A DNA stretch of 64,000 bases, from the NCBI RefSeq assembly GCF_004664715.2, contig NC_051082.1:11580998-11644997 (forward strand), given 5' to 3'. This stretch comes from Peromyscus leucopus (Eukaryota; Chordata; Mammalia; Rodentia; Cricetidae). Every line of letters begins with the position of its first letter. Positions within the stretch are counted from its first letter, which is position 1. Both the position numbers and the translations under genes were made by a program. The notes beneath the pieces are model-generated. The model worked only from the letters and a program-made list of their open reading frames with translations. It searched no databases and was not told the DNA's origin. Of the stretch, positions 1-9,348 are shown piece after piece.

Positions 1-45
1 ATGACAACTTCATTCTTCTTCATGGCTGAGTTTTACTCTGTGGTT

Positions 46-240
46 TGTGTATGTGGTTGTGTACACATGTACACACACATATATATACATACACACATTC
101 ACATGTATACACATATACATACATACATAATACTATACACATACAAATATATACATATATACGTGCACACATACACATATATACACATATTCACATATAC
201 ACACATATACATCTAAGTATATATATATCACATATATATC
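46..240. repeat. Imperfect CA/TA microsatellite
   Basis: Alternating purine-pyrimidine sequence made of ACAC, ATAT and ACAT words, with no clean unit boundaries. Both strands give spurious open frames rich in Tyr, His, Thr and Ile. No flanking SINE head is visible, so it is probably an old, mutated CA array. Confidence 0.85.
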
Positions 241-324
241 ACATTTTTCTGTACCGGTTCATGGTACTTACTTTGATTCTATGATAACTACTGTGACTAG
301 TGTAGACATAAAAAGGGTATTCAG

Positions 325-565
325 GAGCTGGAGAGACAGCTCAGTGAGTAAGCCCACTTGCTATGCAAGTGTGAGGACCTCAGTTCAAACCCCAAGCACC
401 TACATAAGAACTGGACATGGCTATGTGTTCCTGTGATCCCAGCCCTTAGCAGAAAGAGGCAGTGATAGGCTCAGAGAAACCTCGTTTCAAAAAAAATAAA
501 GTGGAGAGTGATAGAGGCAGACCCTCAGTGTCCTCCACTGGCTTGCACACGCAAGAGCACATGAA
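325..565 (+). mobile_element. B4/RSINE1-class composite SINE
   Basis: The tRNA-like head reads GCTGGAGAGACAGCTCAGTG, followed by a GTTCAAACCCC B-box-like word near 383. A B1-like middle follows (ATCCCAGCCCTTAGCAG, then AGAAACCTCGTTTCAAAAA), then a CTCCACTGGCTTGCACACG tail that runs into the CA array. The order head, B1-like body, tail is that of the composite SINE. It is diverged and hence old. Confidence 0.65.
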
Positions 566-770
566 TGCATATGCACACACAGACACATGCTCACACACAT
601 GCATGCACACAGAGACAGACACCCATGCATTCAGAGACACACATGCACACACATTCATATGCACACATACACACAGCTCACACATACACATCCTTACACA
701 CAAGCATGCACACAGAGACAGATACCTGTGCATACACAGAGATACACATGCACACACAGACACAGACATA

Positions 771-819
<49 letters not shown>

Positions 820-860
820 ACACAGAGACAGACACACATGCATACACACAGACATAAAAA
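545..860 (+). repeat. CA-rich microsatellite, pure core 772-817
   Basis: ACACATGC-, ACAGAGAC- and CACACA-type words with an uninterrupted (CA) core of about 23 units at 772-817. It grows directly out of the 3' tail of the preceding SINE, a usual birthplace for CA arrays in rodents. The Cys/Val and His/Thr frames across it are artefacts. Confidence 0.9.
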
Positions 861-899
861 AAAAATGACTATGCAGAAAAAGGGGCCAGGAATCATCTA

Positions 900-1320
900 G
901 CAGCCCCACGTCACTTACAACAGTACTGCCCCCTGTTCCCAGGGCATCATGAACCCCCAAAGAACTAGTTAAGACACCAGTTCATCAACCTAAACCCAGG
1001 CTTCTGATCCTGGAGATCTCAGGTGAGGCGTGGGAGCTGGAATTCCTAAGGTGCTCCTTGCCAACGCCACTGGCACTCAGAGCTGCACCATGGGCCCTGG
1101 CACAAGCCCACAGTCTCTGCCAGTGACTGGTGGGCTGGGGAGGTCACGCCCCATCTGACAAGACCAGGTTTCCCAGAGTCCCCAGTAGGGGCACCTTGGA
1201 CCGAGGCCGTTCCCAGTCCTTCTCTGCAGGACCTAGACCTCCCAGAAGCAAGGCCTGAGGACCAAGCATGTCACGAAAACAGCTCAGTTAAGCTTTATAA
1301 TACAGATAAATGGAGGCCAT
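900..1320. other. Unique sequence, no gene seen
   Basis: GC-moderate DNA without recognisable repeat, splice-flanked frame or RNA gene. Confidence 0.5.
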
Positions 1321-1324
1321 CTGC

Positions 1325-1495
1325 ATCTCGTGCAGCCCAGGCCGGCCCCAAACTCTGTGTGCAGCGAAGAATGACCTGGCCCTCACACCTCCAAATGCTG
1401 AGGTGACAGGTGTGCCCCGCCATGCCCAGTTTATGCGGTGCTGGGGATCAAGCCCAAGGCATCATGCCAGGCAAGCCATCCAGAGCCCATTTTTT
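1325..1495 (-). mobile_element. B4 SINE, antisense
   Basis: Reading the plus strand: CAGCCCAGGCCGGCCCCAAA, a GAATGACCTGGCCCTCACAC stretch, AATGCTGAGGTGACAGGTGT, then TTATGCGGTGCTGGGGATCA and CATGCCAGGCAAGC. These are the B1-like body followed by the ID-like head of B4, in reverse orientation. About 20-25% diverged by eye. Confidence 0.75.
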
Positions 1496-1497
1496 TT

Positions 1498-1612
1498 TCA
1501 ATCCCCAAGTTACAGATGGGGAAACTGAGGTTCTGAGAGGTATAGATGCTTGCCCAGAGTCACAACAGCTTGGGCTATCCAGGCTCAGCTTCCTTTCAAG
1601 CCCAGGAACAGT
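1498..1612 (-). mobile_element. MIR SINE fragment, antisense
   Basis: ACAGATGGGGAAACTGAGG, GAGAGGT, CTTGCCCAGAGTCACAACAG are the core words of MIR in reverse orientation. It abuts the B4 element. Confidence 0.75.
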
Positions 1613-1724
1613 ACCAGGTCTAGTCAGGGGAGCTGAGACACTCTGAGGGAGAGAACCAGCAGAAGCACCTTGAAGGCCCTGAGGAGGATAAAAATAGCCA
1701 GGGATGGGCATGGAGGTGAGCCAG

Positions 1725-1905
1725 GCCAGTGCTCCTAATTTACGGCTCCCAGGACTGTGAGGATGCGGGCTGAGAGGCAGGTGAGGACAATGTAATTAAA
1801 GAATTAAAAGGTAATTTCCAGGGACGGGCCTCACCAGGGCTCAGGATCGGTAATTGATGGTGCAGTTCAGGATGCAGCCCACAAGGCAGCCCAAGATGCT
1901 GCTGT
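1725..1905. promoter_or_regulatory. Candidate conserved non-coding element, homeodomain words
   Basis: Repeat-free block with TGTAATTAAAGAATTAAAAG near 1790 and GGTAATTGATGG near 1849, i.e. at least three TAATT/AATTA words within 70 bp in otherwise GC-rich sequence. Such clustering is common in developmental enhancers. Conservation is not tested here; the call is compositional inference. Confidence 0.35.
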
Positions 1906-1907
1906 CG

Positions 1908-2345
1908 CCACCACCTCCTCCTCCTCCTCTTCCTCCTCTTCTCCTCTTCCTCTTCTTCCTCCTCCTCTTCCTCCTCTTCCTCCTCTCTTCCTCCTCCTCT
2001 TCCTCCTCTCCTCTTCTTCTTCCTCCTCTTCCTCTTCCTCCTCTTCCTCCTCCTCTTCTTCCTCTTCCTCCTCCTCTTCCTCCTTCTCTTCTTCTTCCTC
2101 TTCTTCCTCCTCCTCTTCCTCCTCCTCTTCCTCCTTCTCCTCTTCCTCCTCCTCTTCTTCCTCCTCTTCTTTCTCCTCTTCCTCCTCCTCTTCTTCCTCC
2201 TCCTCTTCTTCCTTCTCCTCTTCCTCTCCTCTTCTCTCTTCCTCTTCCTCCTCCTCCTCTTCTTCTTCCTCCTCCTTTTTTTCCCACCTCTTCCCCTTCC
2301 TCTTTAGCTTGTTCATTGGGTTCTCTCTTTCCCTCTCTCTTCTCT
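1908..2345. repeat. (TCC/TTC)n polypyrimidine tract
   Basis: About 430 bp of almost pure C/T on the plus strand, built of CCTCCT, TCTTCC and TCCTCTTCC words. The opposite strand is purine-only and gives the false Glu/Arg/Gly-rich frames. Long homopurine-homopyrimidine tracts with mirror symmetry can adopt triplex (H-DNA) structure. Confidence 0.95.
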
Positions 2346-2599
2346 ATCCCTTCCTCAGATCTCCCTCCCTGTCTCCCCTTTTCCCTCCACTCTGGGGTCT
2401 GGTCCTGGAACCCTGGAGGACACTGTGTCTGAATCACTGCCATGTATCAGCCACCCTCGCTCCTGCGGGCCTCCTTAAGGGGTGGGCTGAGTCCTGACAG
2501 CAGTGCAGGCATCCAGCCATCAGCCCCCTGGATCTCGCACAGAGGCCTGAGTCTGTCCTCAGGAAGGGTGGAGGGGATGAGTGGGTGGGGGGGGGGAAG

Positions 2600-3195
2600 G
2601 TGGCTCGTGGAGTCCTAGATAGATGTTTGGCTGGGTGGTTAGACAGATGAGTCTGGAGCTGAATGGTAATTGTGTGGGTATGTGAATGAGTGGGGAGAGA
2701 AGTGGGCAGTGGGTGGGTAGGTGGACAGTGGTAGATTAATAAAGGGCTGGCTAGCAGGTCTGAACTGGAGCAGTTGTTTTTGATGCAGGGAGCTGGGAAT
2801 GAGTGGTGGGGTGGAGAGGAGATATAAATGCTTATGTAGGTAAGGGAGCTGACACTAGACGGGAGATAATTGGATGGGTGGATGGATGGATGGATGGATG
2901 GATGGATGGATGGATGGATGGATGGATGAATGAGTGGGTAAGTACATACCTGATGAACAGAGAGGAAGACGTTGATAGAAGCTGGGTGCATGCATGTATG
3001 CATACATAGATGGATGGATGCATTCATGGATGGATGGGTGCATGGATGCATGCATGAACGCATGGACTCATGAATAGCTGGGTGTACGGAAAGGCGGACT
3101 GGTGCATGGATAGAGGAGTGGGTGAATGCTAAGTGTGGGTGGGTGGATGAAAGGGTGAATGAATGGATGCGGATCTGCGGGGTGGGAAAAGCAGC
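2600..3195 (+). repeat. (ATGG)n microsatellite, pure core 2872-2930
   Basis: GGATGGAT tetranucleotide array with a clean core of about 14 units at 2872-2930 and decayed TGGATGCATG, GAATGAGTGGG and TAGATAGATG flanks extending some 300 bp on each side. The long 379-residue reverse frame crossing it is a by-product (Ile-His-Pro-Ser repeats). Confidence 0.9.
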
Positions 3196-3199
3196 TGGA

Positions 3200-3790
3200 G
3201 AAAGGGTGGATGGGGCAGATACACAGGAAATGAGCACTTCCTGGTGCACTAAGAGGAGAGTCAAGGGCAAACGCCACAGCTCTGGGCTCTCAAGGACCAA
3301 GACCGTCTCTTTCAAAAGGCCCTGCCCTGACATCTTCACCTCCACACATTCTGCCTCTTCTGTCCCCACACAGCCATGCCCACGGGAAGCTTCCCCCATT
3401 GCTGTCCACCCTGACCCCGTCACACAGGGACCTCTAATGCCATGGAAGGACATATTGATTTGAGGGACAGGTGGGTCGAGCTGTAGGAGCATTTTGAAAC
3501 TCAAGTCTCTTCGATCTGTGTGTGGACCAGCTCCTGCCAGGGCCTGCCCAAGATAGAGACAGGATTCCCCCACCCTGATCTCCTGGGTTTTGGCACATAT
3601 GAGTGAGTCTAAGGCTGACCTCCATCACTGATCGTTAATTAGGGAGGTGGTCATCTTAGGCAGGGTAGCAACCCATTTCTGTTCACTGGTCCTTCTGAGG
3701 GGAAGAAACTGATGCCTGGAGAGAGTGTCCTTCTGCATCTCCTAACTCAGCTACCCCTGCCCCCCCCCCCATTTCTAACCTAAGAAATCA
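3200..3790. other. Unique sequence with one TAATTA word
   Basis: No repeat or exon recognised. A CGTTAATTAGG word at about 3632-3642 lies in a small repeat-free patch. A C-run (about 12 nt) sits near 3763. Confidence 0.4.
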
Positions 3791-4254
3791 GGATGTGACC
3801 ACCAACAGGCATGGTCCTTTGTTGTCATACAGAGAGGTGAGGGGGGAGGGTGTGTGCCGGGGATTAGGGGAGAGCCTGGAGGCAATTCCTTTCTTATTGG
3901 GGCTCAGTGGGGAGGGGGTGCTGAGGCTGGATTTCCACCTGCTCAGAGCCTGCCCCAAGCTGTTTCCCACCTGCTGGGCAGGCCCAAAGCTAGCTTGCAG
4001 AGTCGGCAGGGGTGGCCCTCCAGCACACCTGAACCAAAGGACAGAGAGGGGGAGGAGGAGGGGAGGGGAGGTAAGTGGAATAAAAGGGGGGCAAGGTCTT
4101 TACTAAAATAGAGGTGCTCCGGTGCACATAACCACAAACACACAGATATGGGGACGTGGTTGGGTGGGTGTGCAAGAGGGTTATGCACACTCATGAGGTC
4201 ATCTCACACCCTCTCATATTTTCATGAATGATCACAGTTATATCGGCAGTCAAG

Positions 4255-4435
4255 TACACAGAGGGGGAAGGGAGAGAGGGAGAGGAAGGAGGGAGAGGAG
4301 GGGGAAGACAGAGAGAGAAGAGGGGGAGGAGGAAGAAGAGGGGAGAGAGAGAAAGAGAGAGTGGGGGAGGGAGAGAGAAAAGGATGAAGAAGAAGAGGAG
4401 GAGGAGGAGGAGGAGGAGGAAAGAAAAGGAAGAAA

Positions 4436-4470
<35 letters not shown>
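4255..4470. repeat. GA/GGA purine tract
   Basis: Purine-only block of GGGAGAG, GAAGAAGAGGAGG and a closing (GA) run of about 13 units at 4441-4468. It directly precedes a B4 copy. Arg/Glu-rich frames here are not genes. Confidence 0.95.
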
Positions 4471-4471
<1 letters not shown>

Positions 4472-4484
4472 GCAGCCTCACTTA

Positions 4485-4722
4485 GCTTTCTCTCACTGGT
4501 GGGTCAGCCAGTAGGGAGCTTGCCTAGCCTTCATGGAACCCTGGCTTCCATCCCCAGCACAGCATAAGCATAAGCTGGATGTGGTGACTCGCACCCGCCT
4601 GTAACCACAGGACTAGGGAGGTGGAAGCCAGAGGATCGGGAGTTCAAGGTCATCCTCCACCACCTAGTGAATTCAAGGCCATCCTGGGCTCCATAGGAGG
4701 AGTGTGTCTCAAAACACACACA
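4485..4722 (+). mobile_element. B4 SINE
   Basis: GGGAGCTTGCCTAGCCTTCATGG and TTCCATCCCCAGCAC form the ID-like head. AGCTGGATGTGGTGACTCGC, ACTAGGGAGGTGG, TTCAAGGTCATCC and CCATCCTGGGCTCC form the B1-like body. It ends in ACACACACACA. Confidence 0.75.
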
Positions 4723-4800
4723 CAAGGCTGCATGTTCAGCTCAGTGAAATACTTGCCGGTGTGTTTGAGGTCCTGGGTTTGATCCCCAGACCTAACAATC
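4723..4800 (+). mobile_element. ID-like tRNA-derived SINE head
   Basis: GTTCAGCTCAGTGAAATACTTGCC resembles an A-box region and GGGTTTGATCCCCAGA is a B-box-like word. It follows immediately on the B4 tail, giving a B4 plus ID tandem. It is too diverged and lacks the cloverleaf to be a tRNA gene. Confidence 0.5.
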
Positions 4801-5740
4801 GTTAACTCTTGCCTTTCACCCCCCCCCCTTCCCACCCTGAAACCCAGTGACCGCAAGCCTTACATGTATCACCAATCACTTCATCCAATCACAGAACATC
4901 TGACGCTGTGGACCACCTCCCAGAAGTCCCATTCTCATCGAACAGTCTAGTGAGATGGACTTCCTTGGACTTCTGCTCCCCCTCGCCCCAAAAGTGCGTA
5001 CCCCCTAAAGAACACATCATTCATCTGGGATGTCTCCCCACCGCTGGGCTTCGGATCCCAAGGGCTGGATGGATGCGTCTCTTCCTGGCTGGGGAAGGAG
5101 CTGTGTGATGTGATGGCAGGATTCTCCCAGCTTTCCTGCTCTCTCCTCACCAGATGCCGGTAGCACAGAGCCCACCTTCGGCTGGGACAGCCAGTTCCTG
5201 ACTTTCTCCAGACCTTGTCGTGTTCCCTTGGGCAGAGGTGGGGGAGTCTGATCCCTGTCCCCAGTCACTGCCTCTCCCTGTTTCCCCCACCCCACCCCGG
5301 CCCCCCACTGCCTTCGCTGGCTCGACCCACTCCCTCTGCAGTCCCTTCACTGGCTCGCCTGGAGAAAGTTCCATCCTGATTCACTCATGTTCAACACAGC
5401 ACGGCTTCCACCGTGTGGGAAAACCTCGGTCCCCTGGACTCTTCTCCCTGGGGCCCTCACATCCTTCCCCAGCCCTGTTGTTCATCAGTGGAGCAGCTGG
5501 GGACAGCATTACCTGGAGCACAGGCACAGGCTTGGGGGGACAGGGACGACACGCATCCCTCCGTCTGTCAGAACCTGCTTCCACATTGAAACTCCATCTG
5601 TGCCTGGACCTCACTCGGGGCCCTAAATAGCATCCTGTGACCTCCTGAACCCCGTCCAGCTTCCTCCAAACGGAGCGCTGGGAGCCAGGACAACCGAGTT
5701 CCCCATTCCACTTGTAGCCAATGTCTTTGCAAAGTTGCAT
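4800..5740. other. Unique GC-rich sequence, no gene seen
   Basis: A 136-residue Pro/Ser-rich frame at 5220-5630 has no recognisable domain and has overlapping open frames on both strands, as expected of chance frames in stop-poor GC-rich DNA. No repeat recognised. Confidence 0.45.
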
Positions 5741-5742
5741 TT

Positions 5743-5945
5743 GTTTGTTTATTTTTTATTTATTTGTTTGTTTGTTTGTTTTTAATCTGCTTTTGTGAAG
5801 GGGACACATACATGGAGGGCAGAGGACGACTCTCAGGAAGGAGCTGTTCCCCTCCGGCCGCCATGTGAGCGCTGGGGACCGAACCCAGGGCTTCAGGCAC
5901 CGGAAGCTCCATGTGACCATCGGGCCACCTTTCTCTGGGCCACAC
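5743..5945 (-). mobile_element. B3-type SINE, antisense, with GTTT tail
   Basis: A TTTGTTTATTTTTTATTTATTTG tail is followed by GGAGGGCAGAGGACGACTCTC, CGCCATGTGAGCGCTGGGGACC, GAACCCAGGGCTTCAGGC and a degraded head ending GGGCCACCTTTCTCTGGGCC. Reverse-orientation B3/B2 family order. The (GTTT) run is its expanded A-rich tail. Confidence 0.65.
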
Positions 5946-6059
5946 ACTTTCTTTTGTAAGGCGTGAATCACGATAGCCGGAGCATATTCAGGACGTGCCT
6001 GCAGCGTCACCCGTGAAACAGAACAGCAGCTGCGAAAGAAAGCAGGTCCGACTCCACTC

Positions 6060-6182
6060 TCTCGTTTCCCAGCTGCAGGAATGAAAGCACAGAGAGGTTA
6101 AGCCACCTGCCCAAGATCCCACAGCTAAGATTTGAACGGGGATTTGAACCCAGCTTTATCTGGCTCCGGAGCCCATGGACTC
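6060..6182 (-). mobile_element. MIR SINE, antisense
   Basis: CACAGAGAGGTTAAGCCACC, TGCCCAAGATCCCACAGCTAA, GGGATTTGAACCCAGC is an unusually well-kept MIR core. Confidence 0.85.
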
Positions 6183-6448
6183 ACCCATTCGTCAAGTCAC
6201 GGGCTTATCTACTACATGCCAGACCTTGACATTACCTGAGATGGCCAAGATCTTAATCAATTTGCCTCCTGAAGGCAGGGACCAGAAGAGAGACACAGTG
6301 TGCTTATTTATCGGTTACTTTGCTTAAGGGCAGCGACAGGGGCTTTGAGGAAAGCAGAATGATGGGGACCACTCACTCTGGTCAGGGAACTCCCTTCTAG
6401 AGGGCCTGTCATGAACTGGGACCCCGGCGCCAAAAAGCCCAGTCAGTG

Positions 6449-6490
6449 TTCCAGAATGTTCTAGAACGACCCTTCTGGAAGATTCTAGAG
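6449..6490. promoter_or_regulatory. Double heat-shock element (HSF-site) array
   Basis: Four consecutive perfect inverted HSF pentamers occupy 6449-6466 (TTCnnGAAnnTTCnnGAA). A second group with the same spacing follows at 6473-6490: TTC 6473, GAA 6478, TTC 6483, then GAG 6488. Seven of eight units match; the two groups are offset by 4 bp from a single register. HSF1 trimers bind three or more such units. No TATA box or transcript is visible beside it, so whether it drives anything is unknown. Confidence 0.6.
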
Positions 6491-6939
6491 ACGAGGAGAG
6501 CTGGAGGCCGGGTGATGGGGAGAGCTCCGTGGGAACTTGGGGGGCCTTTCTCATGCTCCCCACCTCCTGGCCCAGCCCTTGGTGTCCGCTCCAGGGGAGG
6601 AAGTGGTGTGAGAATGGAGGCAAAAACACACACCCCTGCTCTCCCAGAGGACCAGGAAGGCGGCTTCCCGCCTCACTCCCAGGTCTCCACGGAGCGGGGA
6701 CCCGTGAGGAGAGACACCCCCCTCTCCCTAGATCTCTCAGAACCTACCCGAGGAGGCCCGGTGGCCTCTCCCCTTTCCGGGAGAAATGAAGATGAACGGC
6801 GTGAAGGATGCTGTGTGCCCTGGGGCCGAAGGCACAGCCTCTCTGAGCCTCTCCTCCTCCACCCCGCTCGCACACCCGCCTGCCCCGTGACAGGAGTGTT
6901 GAGGGGTAGCTTGCACCTTGTCCCTCCTACCCAGGACCC

Positions 6940-7092
6940 TTTCAGGCCCTATTAATCCCCAGTTTCCTTGGGGACTAATTTTTCAGCCCCAGGAAGCTGG
7001 CGTTGGCACTTCTGATGAGGGCTGGCCTGAGTCCGCCCAGGGCTTGTTAAAATCCACCGCCGCTGCCTCCTCCTCCTCCTCCTCCTTGCCTT
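6940..7092. promoter_or_regulatory. Candidate conserved non-coding element
   Basis: Repeat-free block with CCTATTAATCCCC, GGGACTAATTTTTCAGC and CTTGTTAAAATCC, closing in a short CCT run (7066-7088). TAAT words in GC-rich unique DNA suggest an enhancer. Not tested by alignment. Confidence 0.35.
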
Positions 7093-7384
7093 GATTGCCT
7101 GCCAGGGCGAGATCTGGCCTCCCCTCTCCTTCATCCCAGGCCCTTCCCCTGGTCTTTACGGGGGTCCCACCGTCCCTCTGTCCCTCTGAGTCACAGCTCC
7201 CTGACCCGGGTCACGGAGGAGCGGGAAGGCCGGGAGAAGGCGAGGATGACCTCAGGGCGCGCTGGGATGCGGTTGTGGGGTGTGGGGCGACGGGGCTGTC
7301 ATGTGGGCACTCCATCCTCCCTTTTCCTGGAGATGGAGTGAGGGCTTCACACTTGTCTGGGCTGACTCCGAGTGTGTGATCGCT

Positions 7385-7480
7385 CTCTCCAGGTGTCAGA
7401 GCGGTGGCGGTGGCGTTGGGGAGATTTGCGATATGCCTGCTTCCTAATTACCTCCCTCCCCAGGCTCCCTCCCCTCCCAG
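7385..7480. promoter_or_regulatory. Possible conserved patch (TAATTA)
   Basis: GAGATTTGCGATATGCCTGC followed by TTCCTAATTACCTCC in unique sequence just upstream of the minisatellite. Weak, compositional evidence only. Confidence 0.2.
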
Positions 7481-7569
7481 CTCTTCCCAGAGCCACCACC
7501 ACCTCCATCACCCCCAGCTGCCAGGTCTGCCCGCTCTGTCTGCAGAGGACGAGCTCAGCAGGAAGCTCA

Positions 7570-8415
7570 GAGAGACCAGGTCACCTCACCCTGGCTTCAT
7601 CACCTCACAGAGGCCTGGTCATATTGTCCGCTTTACCTCAGAGAGGCTGTGTTAAATCACAGAGGCCTGGTCACCTCACAGAGGCCTGGTCACCTCACAG
7701 AGGCCTGGCACATTTGCTTACCTCAGAGAGGCTGTGTTAAATCACAGAGGCCTGGTCACCTCACAGAGGCCTGGTCACCTCACAGAGACCTGGTAACATT
7801 GTCTGCTTTACCTCAGAGAGGCTGTGTTAAATCACAGAGGCCTGGTCACCTCACAGAAGCCTGGTCATGTCACAGAGGCCTGGTCACCTCACAGAGACCT
7901 GGTAACATTGTCCGCTTTACCTCAGAGAGGCTGTGTTAAATCACAGAGGCCTGGTCACCTCACAGAAGCCTGGTCACGTCACAGAGACCTGGTCACCTCA
8001 CAGAGGCCTGTCACATTGTCGTACCTCAGAGAGGCTGTGTTAAATCACAGAGGCCTGTCACCTCACAGAGGCCTGGTCACCTCTCAGAGACCTGGTCACC
8101 TCACAGAAGCCTGGTCACATTGTCCGCTTTACCTCAGAGAGGCTGTGTTAAATCACAGAGGCCTGGTCACCTCACAGAGGCCTGGTCACCTCTCAGAGAC
8201 CTGGTCACCTCACAGAAGGCACATAGTCGCACCTCACAGAGGCCTGTTAATCAAACCTCACAGAGGCCTGGTCACCTCACAGAGACCTGGTCACCTCACA
8301 GAGGCCTGGTCACCTCAACAGAGGCCTGGTCACCTCACAGAGGCCTGGTCACCTCACAGAGGCCTGGTCACCTCACAGAGTGTGGTCACCTCACAGAGGC
8401 CTGTCACCCACAGAC
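7570..8415 (+). repeat. 19-bp minisatellite with higher-order structure
   Basis: The basic unit is CACCTCACAGAGGCCTGGT (19 bp). It is interrupted by a variant block containing CAGAGAGGCTGTGTTAAAT whose GAGGCTGTG marker begins at 7643, 7728, 7818, 7927, 8031 and 8139, giving higher-order periods of about 85, 90, 109, 104 and 108 bp. The last 270 bp hold simple 19-mers only. The unit lacks stops in all three phases, producing Arg-Pro-Gly-His and Leu-Thr-Glu-Ala-Trp repeat frames up to 215 residues that are not genes. Confidence 0.95.
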
Positions 8416-8419
8416 GTGG

Positions 8420-8920
8420 TTACCTCATGTGCCAGACATGTCTCGTGGCCAGCGGCCTGCCCTTTGCATAGGGCTTTTCCAGGAACGCAGGCACAGTTCA
8501 GACATAAGTGGCAACACCAATCCCTGCTTTAAAGGAAAATGGCCACCTCAGCCACACTCCTGTGGACAAAGCCTTCTGCAGACATCCTGGTTCAGTTTCC
8601 AGAAAACGGAGCCTCCTCAGAAGGTGTGGAGTCAAGGTAATAACGAGAGTGAGAGAAGAGGAAACTGAGGCAGGAGAGGACCGCTTCCTGACTCTTGGGA
8701 AGCAGAGCCCCGCAGGGCATCCCCTGTGGGTATACCTGGAAGTAGACACCACAGGACAAAAGAGAGATGGCCTGGCTTCCACCCTGCCTTCGGGGTTAAC
8801 AGCCCCTGATTTCTGGGTGGCATCTAGAGCCCCGTGGATGGCTGCTGGGGCGGCCATGTTTTGTGCCATATCATTTCTCCTAACCATAGACTGGGCTCTC
8901 TTTTGTTTTTTGTTTTTTGT
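8420..8920. other. Unique sequence, no gene seen
   Basis: No recognisable repeat or exon. It contains an AGACATGTCT palindrome (8437-8446). Confidence 0.4.
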
Positions 8921-8926
8921 GGGTTG

Positions 8927-8927
<1 letters not shown>

Positions 8928-8959
<32 letters not shown>

Positions 8960-9088
8960 GTTTTTCGAGACAGGGTTTCTCTGTGTAGCTTTGCGCCTTT
9001 CCTGGATCTCGCTCTGTAGCTCAGGCTGGCCTCGAACTCACAGAGATCCGCCTGGCTCTGCCTCCCAAGTGCTGGGATTAAAGGCGTA

Positions 9089-9122
<34 letters not shown>

Positions 9123-9140
9123 CCGCCGCCACCACCACCC
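8928..9140 (-). mobile_element. B1 SINE, antisense, with CCG expansion
   Basis: Poly-T (8928-8958, the A-tail) then TTTTTCGAGACAGGGTTTCTC, GTGTAGCTTTGCGCC, CAGGCTGGCCTCGAACTC, AGTGCTGGGATTAAAGGCGT. The 5' end of the element (right end here), normally a short CCACCA-type stretch, has grown into about 11 GCC units at 9089-9122 followed by CCACCACCACC. The mid-body variant is the cricetid-like type. Confidence 0.95.
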
Positions 9141-9348
9141 CTAGACAGCAGGGTCACATGAGCCCACAGGGCAGTCCACAGACTCAACCAAACCAGCAAG
9201 CGCCTGGCTCCGGGAAGTGCGCGTAAGACCAAGAGGATCTGACCAGGCTCGTGAATACGCCCAGGATCCATTCCTGATGAGCGCTCATCAGACAACCTGC
9301 TTCCTGGTGACACATTTAACAGGTTCCCATTTGAGTTAAGTACTGAGC

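Noticed and set aside
46..240. Short Tyr/His/Thr-rich frames at the window start
   Set aside because: Products of the CA/TA microsatellite.
1841..2443. 200-residue Arg/Gly/Glu-rich frame on the minus strand and matching Pro/Leu/Ser frame on the plus strand
   Set aside because: Both are translations of the TCC/GGA tract; stop codons cannot occur in long pure purine or pyrimidine DNA.
2434..3573. 379-residue minus-strand frame
   Set aside because: Its core is Ile-His-Pro-Ser repeats from the ATGG array and the rest has no recognisable domain or splice framing.
4723..4800. Possible tRNA gene (A- and B-box-like words)
   Set aside because: No cloverleaf acceptor pairing; matches an ID-type SINE head.
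7570..8415. CRISPR-like direct repeats
   Set aside because: Units are contiguous with no unique spacers, and the DNA is rodent nuclear; it is a minisatellite.
8437..8446. p53-like half site AGACATGTCT
   Set aside because: Only one perfect half site; a second adjacent half site is needed for a credible p53 element.
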